From Phymatolithon calcareum (Eukaryota; Rhodophyta; Florideophyceae; Hapalidiales), in assembly GCA_977006965.1 (NCBI GenBank), contig OZ345383.1, positions 682,001-746,000 on the forward strand: DNA of 64,000 nt. The letters are read 5' to 3'. Positions 9,587 to 18,829 of this stretch are shown in pieces; the stretch's first letter is position 1, and every line of letters starts with the position of its first letter. A program made the translations under genes and the position numbers. The notes below the pieces were generated by a model that was not told the origin of the DNA, searched no databases, and was given only the letters and a program-made list of their open reading frames with translations.

Positions 9587-11426
9587 AGGCACTGCACTCA
9601 TGATATTGCCGGTTCAAATAACGAATTAACTTCATGTTCTTTGTACTTTAACCTAACAAATTCTCTTTGTACTTTTTTAAAATTGGAAACTCAATTACCT
9701 GGGCTTCGGGACTCTCGGGTGAAATGGCCGCAGCCATGATTTTGCGCCACGACGAGTTGAGCGATCCTGCGGCCATCCTCATACGGTAAAACTACGGTAA
9801 CTTCAGTTCTTCTATCCCAAGGGATAGAACACAAATGCAAACTTGACAAACAAGATACGGTTCTGAAGTTGTGGCTGAGCCTGAAAGAGGAAGGAGCATC
9901 GTAGCGTATTTTCGCAAACGTACATGCCAGCACCAGCTTCAAACACAGAAAATGACGAAAAACTATATGATCATTGAAAGCAGTGATGGCTCGAGAGGAT
10001 CGCAATATTTTTCGTCGGGTGCATTGATCATTTTCATCGCGCCAAAGCCGGCACCTTGTGAACCCACGACGTCTTTCCTTTCTACGGATTTAGTAAAACA
10101 ATTCGAGCAGCAGATCAATTCTAGACAAGGTTCTCTTCGGCACTATCTTCTTCGTCTTGGAGGAAGAAGAACCCTCGGTCTCAATTTCCGCACCCTCAGA
10201 GATTTCCTCCGGTGATGTCTCTTATAAGCAGGCTCGGTCAATCGGGGCGCATCTTCGAGGGAATAAGAATGCAGGTGATTTGAAGGGGTTTACGGTGATT
10301 GCTGAAGTTGCTGTCCCCTTATTTAACGTCCCCAGTTACAACGGGACTTTATAGGAAGTAAGGCAGAGGGGACAGGGGAAAAATAATCCCGTCAAGTGCG
10401 AAAGCAGGTTTCACGGTGGTGATTCATAAAGCAGAAACGATGATATTCGGACCCTTTTAGGAAATGGGCTCACTCGCATGCTGTATATAGCTTCCGGAAG
10501 CTGCTCTAGTATTGACGAATACCAGCGCTGCAGGTCTCTATATTAAGAACCTGAAGTTCGCCTGCACTTCTTGAATTAGAAATAAACCATTTATCCGCGC
10601 TCTAAGATTTCGAGGTTTAGGCTCCAGCAATTGCGCTAGATGTAGCCGGGAAGAATATCTGTTTGAAACGAAGCTCCGGATTGCGAATGCCTTCAAAATT
10701 CTCGTAATGATCCTTGCAAAATAGTCTTCAGTCTATGCCATCTCACTGGCAATCTGAAACTGCAGTCTATGTCTCTTGTTGTCGAACAAGACAGTGGCTT
10801 GCATTGCGAGCTCGGTCAATGGCGGAACAAGAAGGCTAAGAAAGACACTGACAGCACAAGACTAAGGGGAGATCCTATAGAGCGACCACGTCGGGTGGCC
10901 ACCGGCAAGTGTCAGCTCGTAATAACGGACAGGCACGACAGTCGAAATAATCACAGGATGGGGGCCCGCGAGATCGCCAAGTTGGGTCACTGACTCGCAC
11001 GTGCGTATCGCGGTAGCCGTTACACCTAACATAGACCTGACATAACAGGAGGGGAGGCCCGAGAGATCGCCAAGTTGGGTCACTGACTCGCACGTGCGTA
11101 TCACAGCAGCTGTTAGACCTGACAGTGACAGGATAGTGTCGGTGTTCGTGGGGTGTGCTATGCAACCCCCAGCCAGTAGGTTGAGAATCCGATAGCTTAT
11201 AAGGCACCGCTCATCGCAGCGAGTAAAGGATCGCATCTCAAGAAGCCACAATTGGCGAGAGCGAGTGCCGACTATCTTGCCGACCCTGAGAGTGCAACAA
11301 GTCTCTTTGGGAAAACTAGAAGTTTTATATCCAGAGCGAGCAGAGAGCTGTCAGCTACAATTAGCTTCGAATACTTAAGGATGCACTGCACAAGTGGTGC
11401 TCAGTCCCATCAATGTTTCGATGGGT
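9587..11426. other. Intergenic region without a supported gene
   Basis: Short ORFs overlap on both strands but none shows a domain, a signal peptide or a compositional bias of coding sequence. Near 10309-10375 there is a short imperfect inverted repeat built on CTGTCCCCTTATTTAACG and GGGGACAGGGGAAAAATAA. A two-copy direct repeat lies at 10963-11130 and is listed separately. Confidence 0.5.
10963..11130. repeat. Two-copy direct repeat, 93-bp period
   Basis: The block AGATCGCCAAGTTGGGTCAC and the following GACTCGCACGTGCGTATC occur at 10971-11009 and again at 11064-11102. Flanking bases are also partly alike (GGGGGCCCGCG versus GGGGAGGCCCGAG). The repeat core contains CACGTG. Confidence 0.8.
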
Positions 11427-11684
11427 CTAACCACGCGCAGCATTTACGTTGTCCTTCTTAAACGGTTCAGTCTTCTCCTTTGGGCTTGTCAGTTTCTTCT
11501 TAAGAATCGTGAATAAGTCATTGAGCCGCTGCTCAAAGACTGAAACCCTGTTAATGACAGAATATCTGCCAGAGCTTGAGGTCGGACGTTCGAGACGAGC
11601 GGCAGACGCGGTCTGTAGGTTAGCCACGACAACGAAAAACAGAGCGAGTGCGAGGACAATGGTCTTCGGTTGAAGAATGGCCAT
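11427..11684 (-). CDS. Small predicted secreted protein (85 residues)
   Basis: From the Met at 11684 the ORF gives 85 residues. The N-terminus is a classical signal peptide: MAILQPK followed by the hydrophobic core TIVLALALFFVVVANL and a likely cleavage after ASA (about residue 28). The mature part (about 57 residues) is basic and Ser/Lys-rich, lacks Cys, and has an amphipathic middle (SVFEQRLNDLFTILKKKL). The frame extends upstream to 11837, but a TATA box at 11764-11769 supports the downstream ATG. I do not recognise the family; a secreted or wall-associated peptide is the plain reading. Confidence 0.5.
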   Translation of the reverse strand: MAILQPKTIVLALALFFVVVANLQTASAARLERPTSSSGRYSVINRVSVFEQRLNDLFTILKKKLTSPKEKTEPFKKDNVNAARG

Positions 11685-11763
11685 GGTGATCGTCCTGTGG
11701 GTGGTTATACTATAGGTTGGGAGTCTTCGTTGTTCTGTTGGCGGGATAAGTGTGGCATTTGCA

Positions 11764-11769
11764 TTTATA
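11764..11769 (-). promoter_or_regulatory. TATA box of the small secreted-protein gene
   Basis: The minus strand reads CTATAAATGC about 80 nt before the ATG at 11684. This spacing allows a short 5' UTR. Confidence 0.4.
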
Positions 11770-11838
11770 GAATCCAGCAGGTAGGCGAACAGAAACAGTG
11801 GAAAGTGCACATTTGCTGTTTTCCTGAATCTGGCCATG

Positions 11839-11860
11839 TTTTCTTTCTTTCTTTCTTTAT
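11839..11860. repeat. (TTTC)n microsatellite
   Basis: Five consecutive TTTC units sit between the small secreted-protein gene and AT-rich LINE-tail-like sequence. Confidence 0.85.
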
Positions 11861-11939
11861 TGCGAAAGATCGCTCACACTGAGGGTGAGCGCCAGGATCT
11901 GTTTTGCAGCAGCTCCTCATTGTTCAGAAATCTAAGTAT

Positions 11940-12115
11940 CGCTAGGGGTCAGGCTTGGAACCAATTTAATTGCTGGAATTGCTGCAGGAAAGAGCAATCG
12001 GGCAATTCAACTGTTCGTCGCTTCTTCTTTTCAATTTAAACTGCAATTGGCAATCCCTACTCCAATCGATACTGCAATTCCTACCCTTTACTGCAATTCG
12101 TTTACCAATTAGCGA
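11940..12115 (+). repeat. AATTGC-rich tail, probably the 3' end of a second LINE fragment
   Basis: GGCTTGGAACCAATTTAATTGC (11954-11975) is almost the reverse complement of the end of the LINE fragment at 12730-12760. It is followed by many GCAATT/AATTGC words to 12110, the same tail words as the 12.7-kb LINE. No coding part is left on this side. Confidence 0.45.
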
Positions 12116-12192
12116 AGCCTAACTCTTCTTTATTTCCGTTCACCAGGCACGACTTGAGATGGTTGTAGGGGATTGTGTAGCCCTTGTTGTGC

Positions 12193-12384
12193 TCAAAAAC
12201 GAAACTCCGGTTTTGACTGGAAGGTGCATGTCTCTCCACCCGGGCACTGAAACACTTGAAAAGTCACATATGTTCGAACACCGGATCCTCGACGAATATT
12301 GACATCGCGAAGTTCTTCGCGGAGCTTCTTCATGAGAAGTTGGACCACCTCTTGCTTCGAAGGTTTGCGTGATGGAGGCGACAT
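12193..12384 (-). CDS. Hypothetical 63-residue protein
   Basis: The ORF starts MSPPSRKPSKQEVVQLLMKK, has a charged helical N-half (KKLREELRDV) and a C-half with two Cys (QCPGGETC). A TATA-like element CTTTTATA (plus strand 12428-12435) lies 44-51 nt upstream of the ATG, supporting a real transcription unit. No domain is recognised. It may be a first exon or a degraded gene, since it lies between two LINE tails. Confidence 0.35.
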   Translation of the reverse strand: MSPPSRKPSKQEVVQLLMKKLREELRDVNIRRGSGVRTYVTFQVFQCPGGETCTFQSKPEFRF

Positions 12385-12427
12385 GGTGAATTCGGCCCTG
12401 GCGATAATAACTTAGCAGTCTCTTTGG

Positions 12428-12435
12428 CTTTTATA
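12428..12435 (-). promoter_or_regulatory. TATA box upstream of the 63-residue ORF
   Basis: The minus strand reads CCTATAAAAGCC 44-51 nt before the ATG at 12384. Confidence 0.4.
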
Positions 12436-12649
12436 GGAGTACCATCGTACTTCTATGCAGCAGCCACGTTTATCTGATGCAATGTGCTAACAGAGACGTA
12501 TGTTGAAAGTACAAAAGGGGTACGTATTCAAATGCATCAAATGCGTCAGAAAACGCACCTTTTTTCTGATTCAGCATATAAATAGAGAAAAACGTAGCGC
12601 AATACGTATCGCAATTGAATCTTCGTGAGAAATACACATTGCAATTAGA

Positions 12650-12745
12650 TGCGCATCTTACCTCGAAAATTTCAATTACGAGTCTATTGTACAATTAACT
12701 CGAATTGCAATTAATTGCAATTAATTGGAATTGCAATCAAATTGG
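12650..12745 (-). repeat. LINE 3' tail of AATTGC-type repeats
   Basis: Downstream (minus strand) of the LINE fragment the sequence becomes a run of TTAATTGCAA and close variants, as expected of a non-LTR retrotransposon 3' tail with a short tandem repeat in place of poly(A). Confidence 0.55.
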
Positions 12746-13024
12746 TTCCAATCCTGCTAGGGGTCTCTCACGGCATAGTTCCTCTACTGTTTTGTTACCA
12801 ACTCGGCCAATAAACGCACGTCTGGAGACAGAGCGTCCACCACAACGTAGAATCAGGTGCTCGGTAGTTTCTTTGGAACCAGAATTGCAGGCCTTGCACA
12901 CTGGATCGTACGACATGTTGCATCCGTGCCTAAAGGCGGCCACCATAGGGGTGCACCCCACTATCAGTTGGTATAAGATCACCTCCGCTCGTCTATGCGG
13001 TATGCCATGTTTTCGCCAAGACAC
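12737..13024 (-). pseudogene. LINE (non-LTR retrotransposon) ORF2 C-terminal fragment
   Basis: The 95-residue frame matches the C-terminal zinc-knuckle region that follows reverse transcriptase/RNase H in many LINEs: basic segment HRRAEVILYQLIVG, then CKAC and the hallmark ETTEHLILRC (C-x2-C-x8-H-x4-C). No RT remains upstream in a readable frame, so it is a 5'-truncated copy. It is followed by a repeat-rich tail. The long plus-strand ORF at 12705-13388 is its antisense shadow. Confidence 0.7.
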
Positions 13025-13790
13025 TTTGCGTTATGAGGTCATTTTCGCCTCGAAAAGAAACAAAGTCACTATCCGCACGGAAACGTCCCGTGGACTCAAA
13101 GCATGGGCTCCGTTTGTGACGCGCACAACCGCAAGACCCACAAGGCTTGATGTCTTGGGGCTATTATTCAATGAGGTCCATTCTGAAAAATCCTATCGAG
13201 GAACATATCTATTTGACGGAGCACCTGGTCAAGTGGTAAAACTGATCCCGGGGATGTGCATCATATATGTGGTTAAGAGAAGGTCAGGGGCTCGAATTCC
13301 GGGTGAGCCTGTCATCGTGAAGAGTTCGGCGCAGTTGTCTCTCACGGTTTTTTTCTGTTGTCGCCACGGAGAGATCACAGTGCATTGAAAGGACCATCCT
13401 GAGGATGGTTAGGGTATGTTCTACGCATGGATGAGAATAGTCTCGTTCGCAGGATACTACTACAATGCGTACCCGGAACACACGCCTCTCTCCTTGGCGA
13501 TATACCAAACCAAGATATTGAATCGGCCATAACAAACGCATCCGACCTTAGCAAGGGGAATTAAATGAAGCCTTCTAGAAGTGCCAGCCTCTTGTGGGGA
13601 TAAATCATTCATCATGATCATCAGTGCATCCAAAAGAAGACAGTTGAGCGGTAAACAGAAGAGTCCAAAATTTCTGGCCGTCTATGTGGTCTTGAGTTTG
13701 CTTCAGATGGAATCAAATCATATTAGGTCTCCTTAAAGCACTCGGAGTGCTTTCCTGGTTTGCAAGCATAAACAGCGCTCTGCCTTTATC
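13025..13790. other. Unassigned sequence upstream of the LINE fragment
   Basis: It may be further decayed LINE sequence, but no frame gives a convincing RT or RNase H motif. Nothing else is recognised. Confidence 0.4.
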
Positions 13791-14517
13791 TAAGGCCCGT
13801 TTTACACGACACAAATCGAGCGTGAGGCATGTGTATTTGTCATAGGATATTTTCTACGCTAGTTCGAGCATTGCACACGACACTTTTTTTTGTGTCCTCA
13901 GCCACGTATTACAACTGTTCATTATTTCGCGGGAGTGGAGGTATTGTTCTTCTTCGCTGGACTCGTCAAACTATCATCGATGACGCCAAGGTTTTCAAGC
14001 GAGCCGAACGGCTCTATGAATTCTTGCGGAAATGCCGTCGCTGCGGCAGAAGAAGCAAACAACGTTCCGAAACAAGCTTTCCCAGCCGAAAACGCTACAA
14101 CTACTGTGTCGCAAGTACTGGAATTGTCAAACTGGACGTTTGACGCATCGCAAGTTACTCTATTCCAACCGACTGTCTTTCAATCGTTTGAGTTTCCGAC
14201 CCCGAGGGATGAAACGTTTACGTAGCGTATAGTTTCGGCAAGGCTAATTCGGATCCGACGCTTGTTTGCTCGCTTTTGCATACTGCAGTTGCTCTCGTAC
14301 CACAATTCAATAAAAAGAACAGTAGCTGCGTTCAATAACAGAAGTAGCATGATTTTTTGTTGTTTGGAGTGCTTTCGCTGAGCCTTCTTTCGCACGGTAT
14401 AGCGACTCGCCATTGCTACACTGGTGTGGCAGCTTTCGCATGAGGTTGCAGACGATTGATCGCCCGCCTTCAACCTCAAGCGAAAGCTGCCTTGATAATC
14501 AACTGTAATCAAAGGCA

Positions 14518-14735
14518 TCAATGTGCCTCCCAACTGCCCTTCGGACGCCCTACGATCCCCATTTCTCGAGTAGTAGCAGTACTCGGGCCAGCATCACTGT
14601 GCCTCCCAACTGAACTTCGGACGCTTTACGATCCCCATTCTTCGAGTAGTGAGCAGTACTCGGGCCAGAATCAATATGCCTTGCAACTGCCCTTCGGAAC
14701 CTCTGTGATAACCTCTACTCGAGTAGTACTTCACG
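14518..14735. repeat. Tandem repeat, about 76-bp period, 2.8 copies
   Basis: Units start at about 14518, 14593 and 14670. Each begins ATCAnTGTGCCTCCCAACTG or a variant and contains CTTCGGACGC and a small hairpin CGAGTAGTAGCAGTACTCG or a variant. Copies one and two are the most alike. Confidence 0.75.
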
Positions 14736-14789
14736 CTTTCAAAATCGACCGTTTTTTGAAATCATGTCGCTAGTTAACCTGCAAGTTCT

Positions 14790-14871
14790 TATCATAAATC
14801 CTCACGCAACTTACGCGACTCCAAATCTGCGCCGCAAGGAGTCGACATTTTTGCGTGAGGATTTTATGATA
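14790..14871. repeat. Internal inverted repeat (hairpin-forming)
   Basis: TATCATAAATCCTCACGCAA (14790-14809) pairs with TTGCGTGAGGATTTTATGATA (14851-14871) with one bulge. Inside lies GACTCC/GGAGTC, a second nested pair. Confidence 0.8.
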
Positions 14872-15303
14872 GACGTGAGCCGGTGTAAGACGAAACTCAC
14901 AAGAACGAATCATTCGCTTACAGCGATATGCCAAATTCGCACTCACACGCCTGATTTGTGTCGTGTGAAACGGGCCTAAGTAGCGATAAATGTCGACAGC
15001 TGTCCTTGTTGTCTTTTATGACACGTACTGTTTTCGTAGGTTCGTATGATTACACTGCAATAATTACATAGCCATATTTTGTATGTTGATAGTAGTTTAG
15101 GTTATTGGACCGCTCGGCTCCCGTGGCCGTCGGAAGTAACTAGTGCTGCGCCTATGCGCAGCGGTGGTCATCTAACGTCCCAAACCGGTTTCTGTCGTCT
15201 CGCGCCCTGCGCGACATTCGCGAACTAACGCGAACTCGAGACAAGCCGCTGCGGTTCCGCACGCCCGTCGCCTCTGCTCGTACGACTGCGCATGCCGCCG
15301 CTG

Positions 15304-15893
15304 TGTTATACAGTGTGCTCACCGCCCCGCGTGTCGTACATTGTGCCAGCCCTCCTGTCGTGCAGTACATGTGCCGGCCGCTCTGTCGTGTTCTACATCG
15401 TGCCCGTCGCCTCATCGTGTTCTGCGTCGTTCCCGAGGCTCTGTGTGTTCTACATGGTACCCAACGCCCCGCGTGTGCCACATTGCGTCCGCCGCTCGTG
15501 TGTTTTACATTGCGCCCGGTTCGCGCGTGTTCTAAATTTTCCCGACATCCCCTCGTGTGCAATATTATACCCGCCACTCCGTCGTGCGCTATATTGTAAC
15601 CGCGGCTCTTGTCGCGTGCTACATTGTGCCCATCGCCCTGCTTTGTGCTGCTTTGTCCTGGCCGTCCCGTCGTGTGCCACATTGAGCCCCCGCTCTCACT
15701 GAATCTCGCATTGCTCCCTCATCCTCATTGTGTGGCACATTGGGCCCCTACCCTCACCACGTGCCAAACTGTGCCCCCGCCCTCGTTGCGCGCCACGCCG
15801 TAACCCCGCCCTAGTGTGCCACACTGTTCCCACTGCACTTGCCGTGTGCAACATTGTACCCCGCGCACATCGCGTACCCACAGTGTATCACCG
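15304..15893. repeat. Degenerate 29-bp minisatellite, about 21 units
   Basis: The unit approximates CTACATTGTGCCCGCCGCCC followed by TCGTGTGTT. It recurs every 26-30 bp through the block, with ACATTG, CCCGCC and CGTGTG the best-kept words. Units are 60-80% alike by eye. ORFs here (for example 15152-15682 minus, 15292-15702 plus) are produced by the repeat. Confidence 0.8.
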
Positions 15894-17265
15894 CCACGTT
15901 CGTTCGTTGTTTTGCCATTCCAGTCCCTGGTCCTGGTGTCTTTTGGGGTATAGTGCAGACACTAGAGATCTACCGCGGTGCCTCCGGCGGTTGAATGAAC
16001 GTGTCGAGCGATTTATTAATGGCGTCTTACTTGTGGCCGAGTGGAGACGCCTTGATTTCAAGAGTGAGCCGGATTAGTACCTTTTTACTCTGAGTTTTCC
16101 ATCGTGAGCCCCTACAATTGAGTTCCATATCGTACTTTCATTCCATCACAGTGTATACAGACTACCACGCCGCACTCATGCATCGGGATCGTCCGCCAGT
16201 ACGCCGTGTCACTGAGTCCGTTTCCGAAAGTGATGGAAGTCCCATTCCAGAGCGCTGAGCGGCCTGTCCCGCGCAGACCGTTATCCCGTGTAGAAGGCTG
16301 CGTGCACTACCTCCCCAACATCCGTCGCGATCTTGCTGGGCTTCTTTCCCCGAGGCCTAACAATACAAATTTTCGTGCGGGTGCCCTGTCAGTCAGTCGA
16401 CAACTGTGTTACTCTCCAATACCGTCCCATCCCCGGTCGTACTCTCAGTTCACTGGTGCTTTCGTCCCACTAACTCGAACTACAGACTCCCTCTCGTCCA
16501 CCAATACGCCCCCAACAGCAAGTGCCGGTGAAATTTTGTGAGCCCGGTTTGCGAGCTTAGTTGAGTACACATCGACCTCGGACAATCCCCTTCTACAGAA
16601 CCCAGCACAATCGCAAGGAGCGCTCGAAGCACAAACCATCGCCCGGCACAACAGCCCATGACTACAGCAGCTACTCGACAGCTCTGTACCGGACCCGCAA
16701 TTTGTCCCCTGATCTCGAGGACAGCCTCTGAGGACGCTAACTCCATGGGAGCGTCACGAGCGTCGTTTTACGTCGAAGAAACAGAAGCGAAGTACACGCG
16801 GTCGGGACCATTATCTTATTGCCGACAAGCCGGAGTACGCGTCCGATCGAGAAATCATTTCTCGGAACAAGGGTGGTCACGATAGCGCTTTCGCTAACCA
16901 TATCAACTCGCAAAGGAACCGGAAGCGCACAGAAATCCTCAAGGACGTTCCCGACGCGCTCATCAGTCCCTGCAGTGCCAAGACGTACGACAGCAAGACT
17001 ACTTCGCTCAACATTTCGGCGGGAAGAAGCACCATACCTTCGCTGAGAACTGGTGCGCAATAAACCCCTGGATTCTGGTCTATAAACAATACGCGGACAA
17101 TGTATAATAGTTCTACTAGAGGTTCTAATTCTGAAGATACGACTCCGTACACCCCGGTTCAGAGCCCAGCACAGTTTCAACACCTGATAGATCCCTGGCC
17201 AGCAGTTCTAGCCATCTATCCCTGCGGAAGCAGATGCGCCTGTTGTACCTCCATCGCACTCCGTC
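15894..17265. other. Unassigned sequence between minisatellite and decayed ORFs
   Basis: Short ORFs only, Ser/Pro/Thr-rich when translated on the plus strand. It may be the leader of an old retroelement whose remains continue to 18.8 kb, but I cannot show this. Confidence 0.35.
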
Positions 17266-17757
17266 ATGGCCCTTAACGCACCTGAAAAGGAGTGTGATGA
17301 GTTGACGGCCATGTTTCTGGGAAATATTCCGGACACAAAATCCGTTATCCTTTCCTACCGCGAAGCTTTCAACCACGACACGATCAAAATGCTTTCACTC
17401 CCGAAGAAGATCCAATTCCGAGTGTTATTAAGCACTAAAGGCGTGAAGTTCGATCTACCGGAAGGAACACACGTATCCACCATCCTTCGCAGTCTTTTGC
17501 TATCGTACCCTATCTGCCCGACGGAAACAGTCACCCCGATTACGCTTTCACTCAGAACACTAGGTGCATATCCCATCCCACTTCAACCGGCGACTTTGCT
17601 CCAACAAGTCTCTCAACATCCAGCTTTACCCGCTTCTACGGCATTCGTCGAAAGTAACAGTGGCGATCTCGATGGACAAGTGAAACCCACTATGGATAAC
17701 GTAGAGCGGATAGAGGACGCTGTCTGCCGCTGTATAGGACAGAACAGCGAATATTGA
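17266..17757 (+). CDS. Hypothetical 163-residue ORF, possibly an old gag
   Basis: The frame has a plausible globular composition (acidic N-terminus MALNAPEKECDELTAMFLG, then mixed alpha/beta-like sequence), ends cleanly and is followed by further decayed frames on the same strand. I recognise no domain. Being upstream of a copia remnant in the same orientation, it may be the gag of another LTR element, but no zinc knuckle is visible. Confidence 0.3.
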   Translation: MALNAPEKECDELTAMFLGNIPDTKSVILSYREAFNHDTIKMLSLPKKIQFRVLLSTKGVKFDLPEGTHVSTILRSLLLSYPICPTETVTPITLSLRTLGAYPIPLQPATLLQQVSQHPALPASTAFVESNSGDLDGQVKPTMDNVERIEDAVCRCIGQNSEY

Positions 17758-18820
17758 GCTCTCCAGGACAGGCATCCACTGCTTCCAATGTCCCCCCTGT
17801 CTACCTTCCTACTTTCAACGTAGATCCTCTTGTAAACCTTCCAATAGAGACCCTGGGGGTTCTGGTATTGTCTATAATTCGACGTTTACGCCAAGCGATC
17901 TTGCTCTGGCTCAAGTTGCAAGATACAAGGCGCTCGTGTACGATCAGCAAAAAGCTCCATAGATCCCACCTACAACACAATGGGATGTGTCACATCAGAG
18001 ACCTGCGAGTGTAACTCCACTTGGAGCAGTGCCCGACTTACCTACCCAACGACCAGGATTTCTCAAACGCTTCTAGCTGCTGAAGGCTATAGCCACTCAT
18101 CCCAGCAATTCTCCGGAACAAGTGCAATGACTGAGAATCTAGCGTCGTATCAAGGGACCTACGCCTCGAAGTGTCGTACCCTTGGTCTGACGGAAAAAGG
18201 AGAACTTGATAGCTTACAGTTCCCCTTCGCACTCAAGAGCGCGACAAGCATATTGTACCAAAAATGTGTCCTCCCGAATGCTATCAGTCTACAGTGAGCA
18301 TTCACAATCCTTTACAACCGCTTTGTGTCCACGGAAAGACGTGACCGTCTTCTTAGGCAAAGGTCGAACACCCACTTCGCAGACTGCAAACCTCCAGGAA
18401 GTCATAAAACAAACCAGTCAGCTCTCATCGCATTGTTTGAAGCCTTGTCCATACTGGAGCTCCAACTCGGAAGGGAGTATGCTACAGACGTGCATCTCCG
18501 CGATGCCATCCAAGGAGCAGTATCAGATTAGCCATTCGCCATCTCTCTGCCGTTGACTCCTGCATGAAGCTCCCAGGATATCCAACAAGCCAGTGCCAGA
18601 GCAATAATGGTGATGGGGGATCAACAACGCCTGTCAGAAAAGAAGTCCCCGCCCGGATTTCCTCCCCAGACTTCCCGTTTCGTAGGTCCACGAATAGAGC
18701 ACACAGTGGCCTAGCAATTTTCCTACAATGATCGTCGTAATTCCATTGGGATCCGCGGATTCACTCCCCGTCTCCCGTACAACCCATAAGAATATGCAGG
18801 AAGGTTCAATAGCCATGCAA
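17758..18820 (+). pseudogene. Decayed plus-strand coding remnants, family unknown
   Basis: Several short frames with protein-like composition occur, for example ALIALFEALSILELQLGREY at about 18420-18480, separated by stops and frameshifts. No RT, integrase or host domain is recognised. Confidence 0.3.
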
Positions 18821-18829
18821 ATTCCGAAG

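Larger units (their letters stand above)
13794..14976. mobile_element. PIF/Harbinger-like inverted-repeat DNA element (non-autonomous), TAA target duplication
   Basis: The left end GGCCCGTTTTACACGAC (then ACAAATC) and the right end, read on the other strand, GGCCCGTTTCACACGAC (then ACAAATC), form terminal inverted repeats of about 24 bp with one mismatch. TAA flanks both ends (13791-13793 and 14977-14979), the duplication typical of PIF/Harbinger transposons. The 1183-bp interior has only short ORFs and no recognisable DDE transposase, so it is a non-autonomous or decayed copy. It also holds a tandem repeat (14518-14735) and an internal palindrome (14790-14871). Confidence 0.75.

Noticed and set aside
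9691-10215. Overlapping ORFs of 104 and 114 residues downstream of GCP3
   Set aside because: No domain, overlapping on both strands, and no promoter-like signals.
11685-11837. Upstream extension of the small secreted protein (136-residue version)
   Set aside because: It crosses the TATA box and puts a second hydrophobic stretch before the clear signal peptide.
12705-13388. 227-residue plus-strand ORF
   Set aside because: It is antisense to the LINE zinc-knuckle fragment and its composition follows the LINE codons in reverse.
14180-14533. 117-residue minus ORF inside the TIR element as a transposase
   Set aside because: It has a hydrophobic run and basic stretches but no DDE or DNA-binding motif; probably chance.
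15152-15702. Long ORFs on both strands (176 and 136 residues)
   Set aside because: They are created by the 29-bp minisatellite and have only repeat-derived residues.
15304-15893. CRISPR-like array
   Set aside because: Units are contiguous, degenerate and without unique spacers, and the DNA is eukaryotic.
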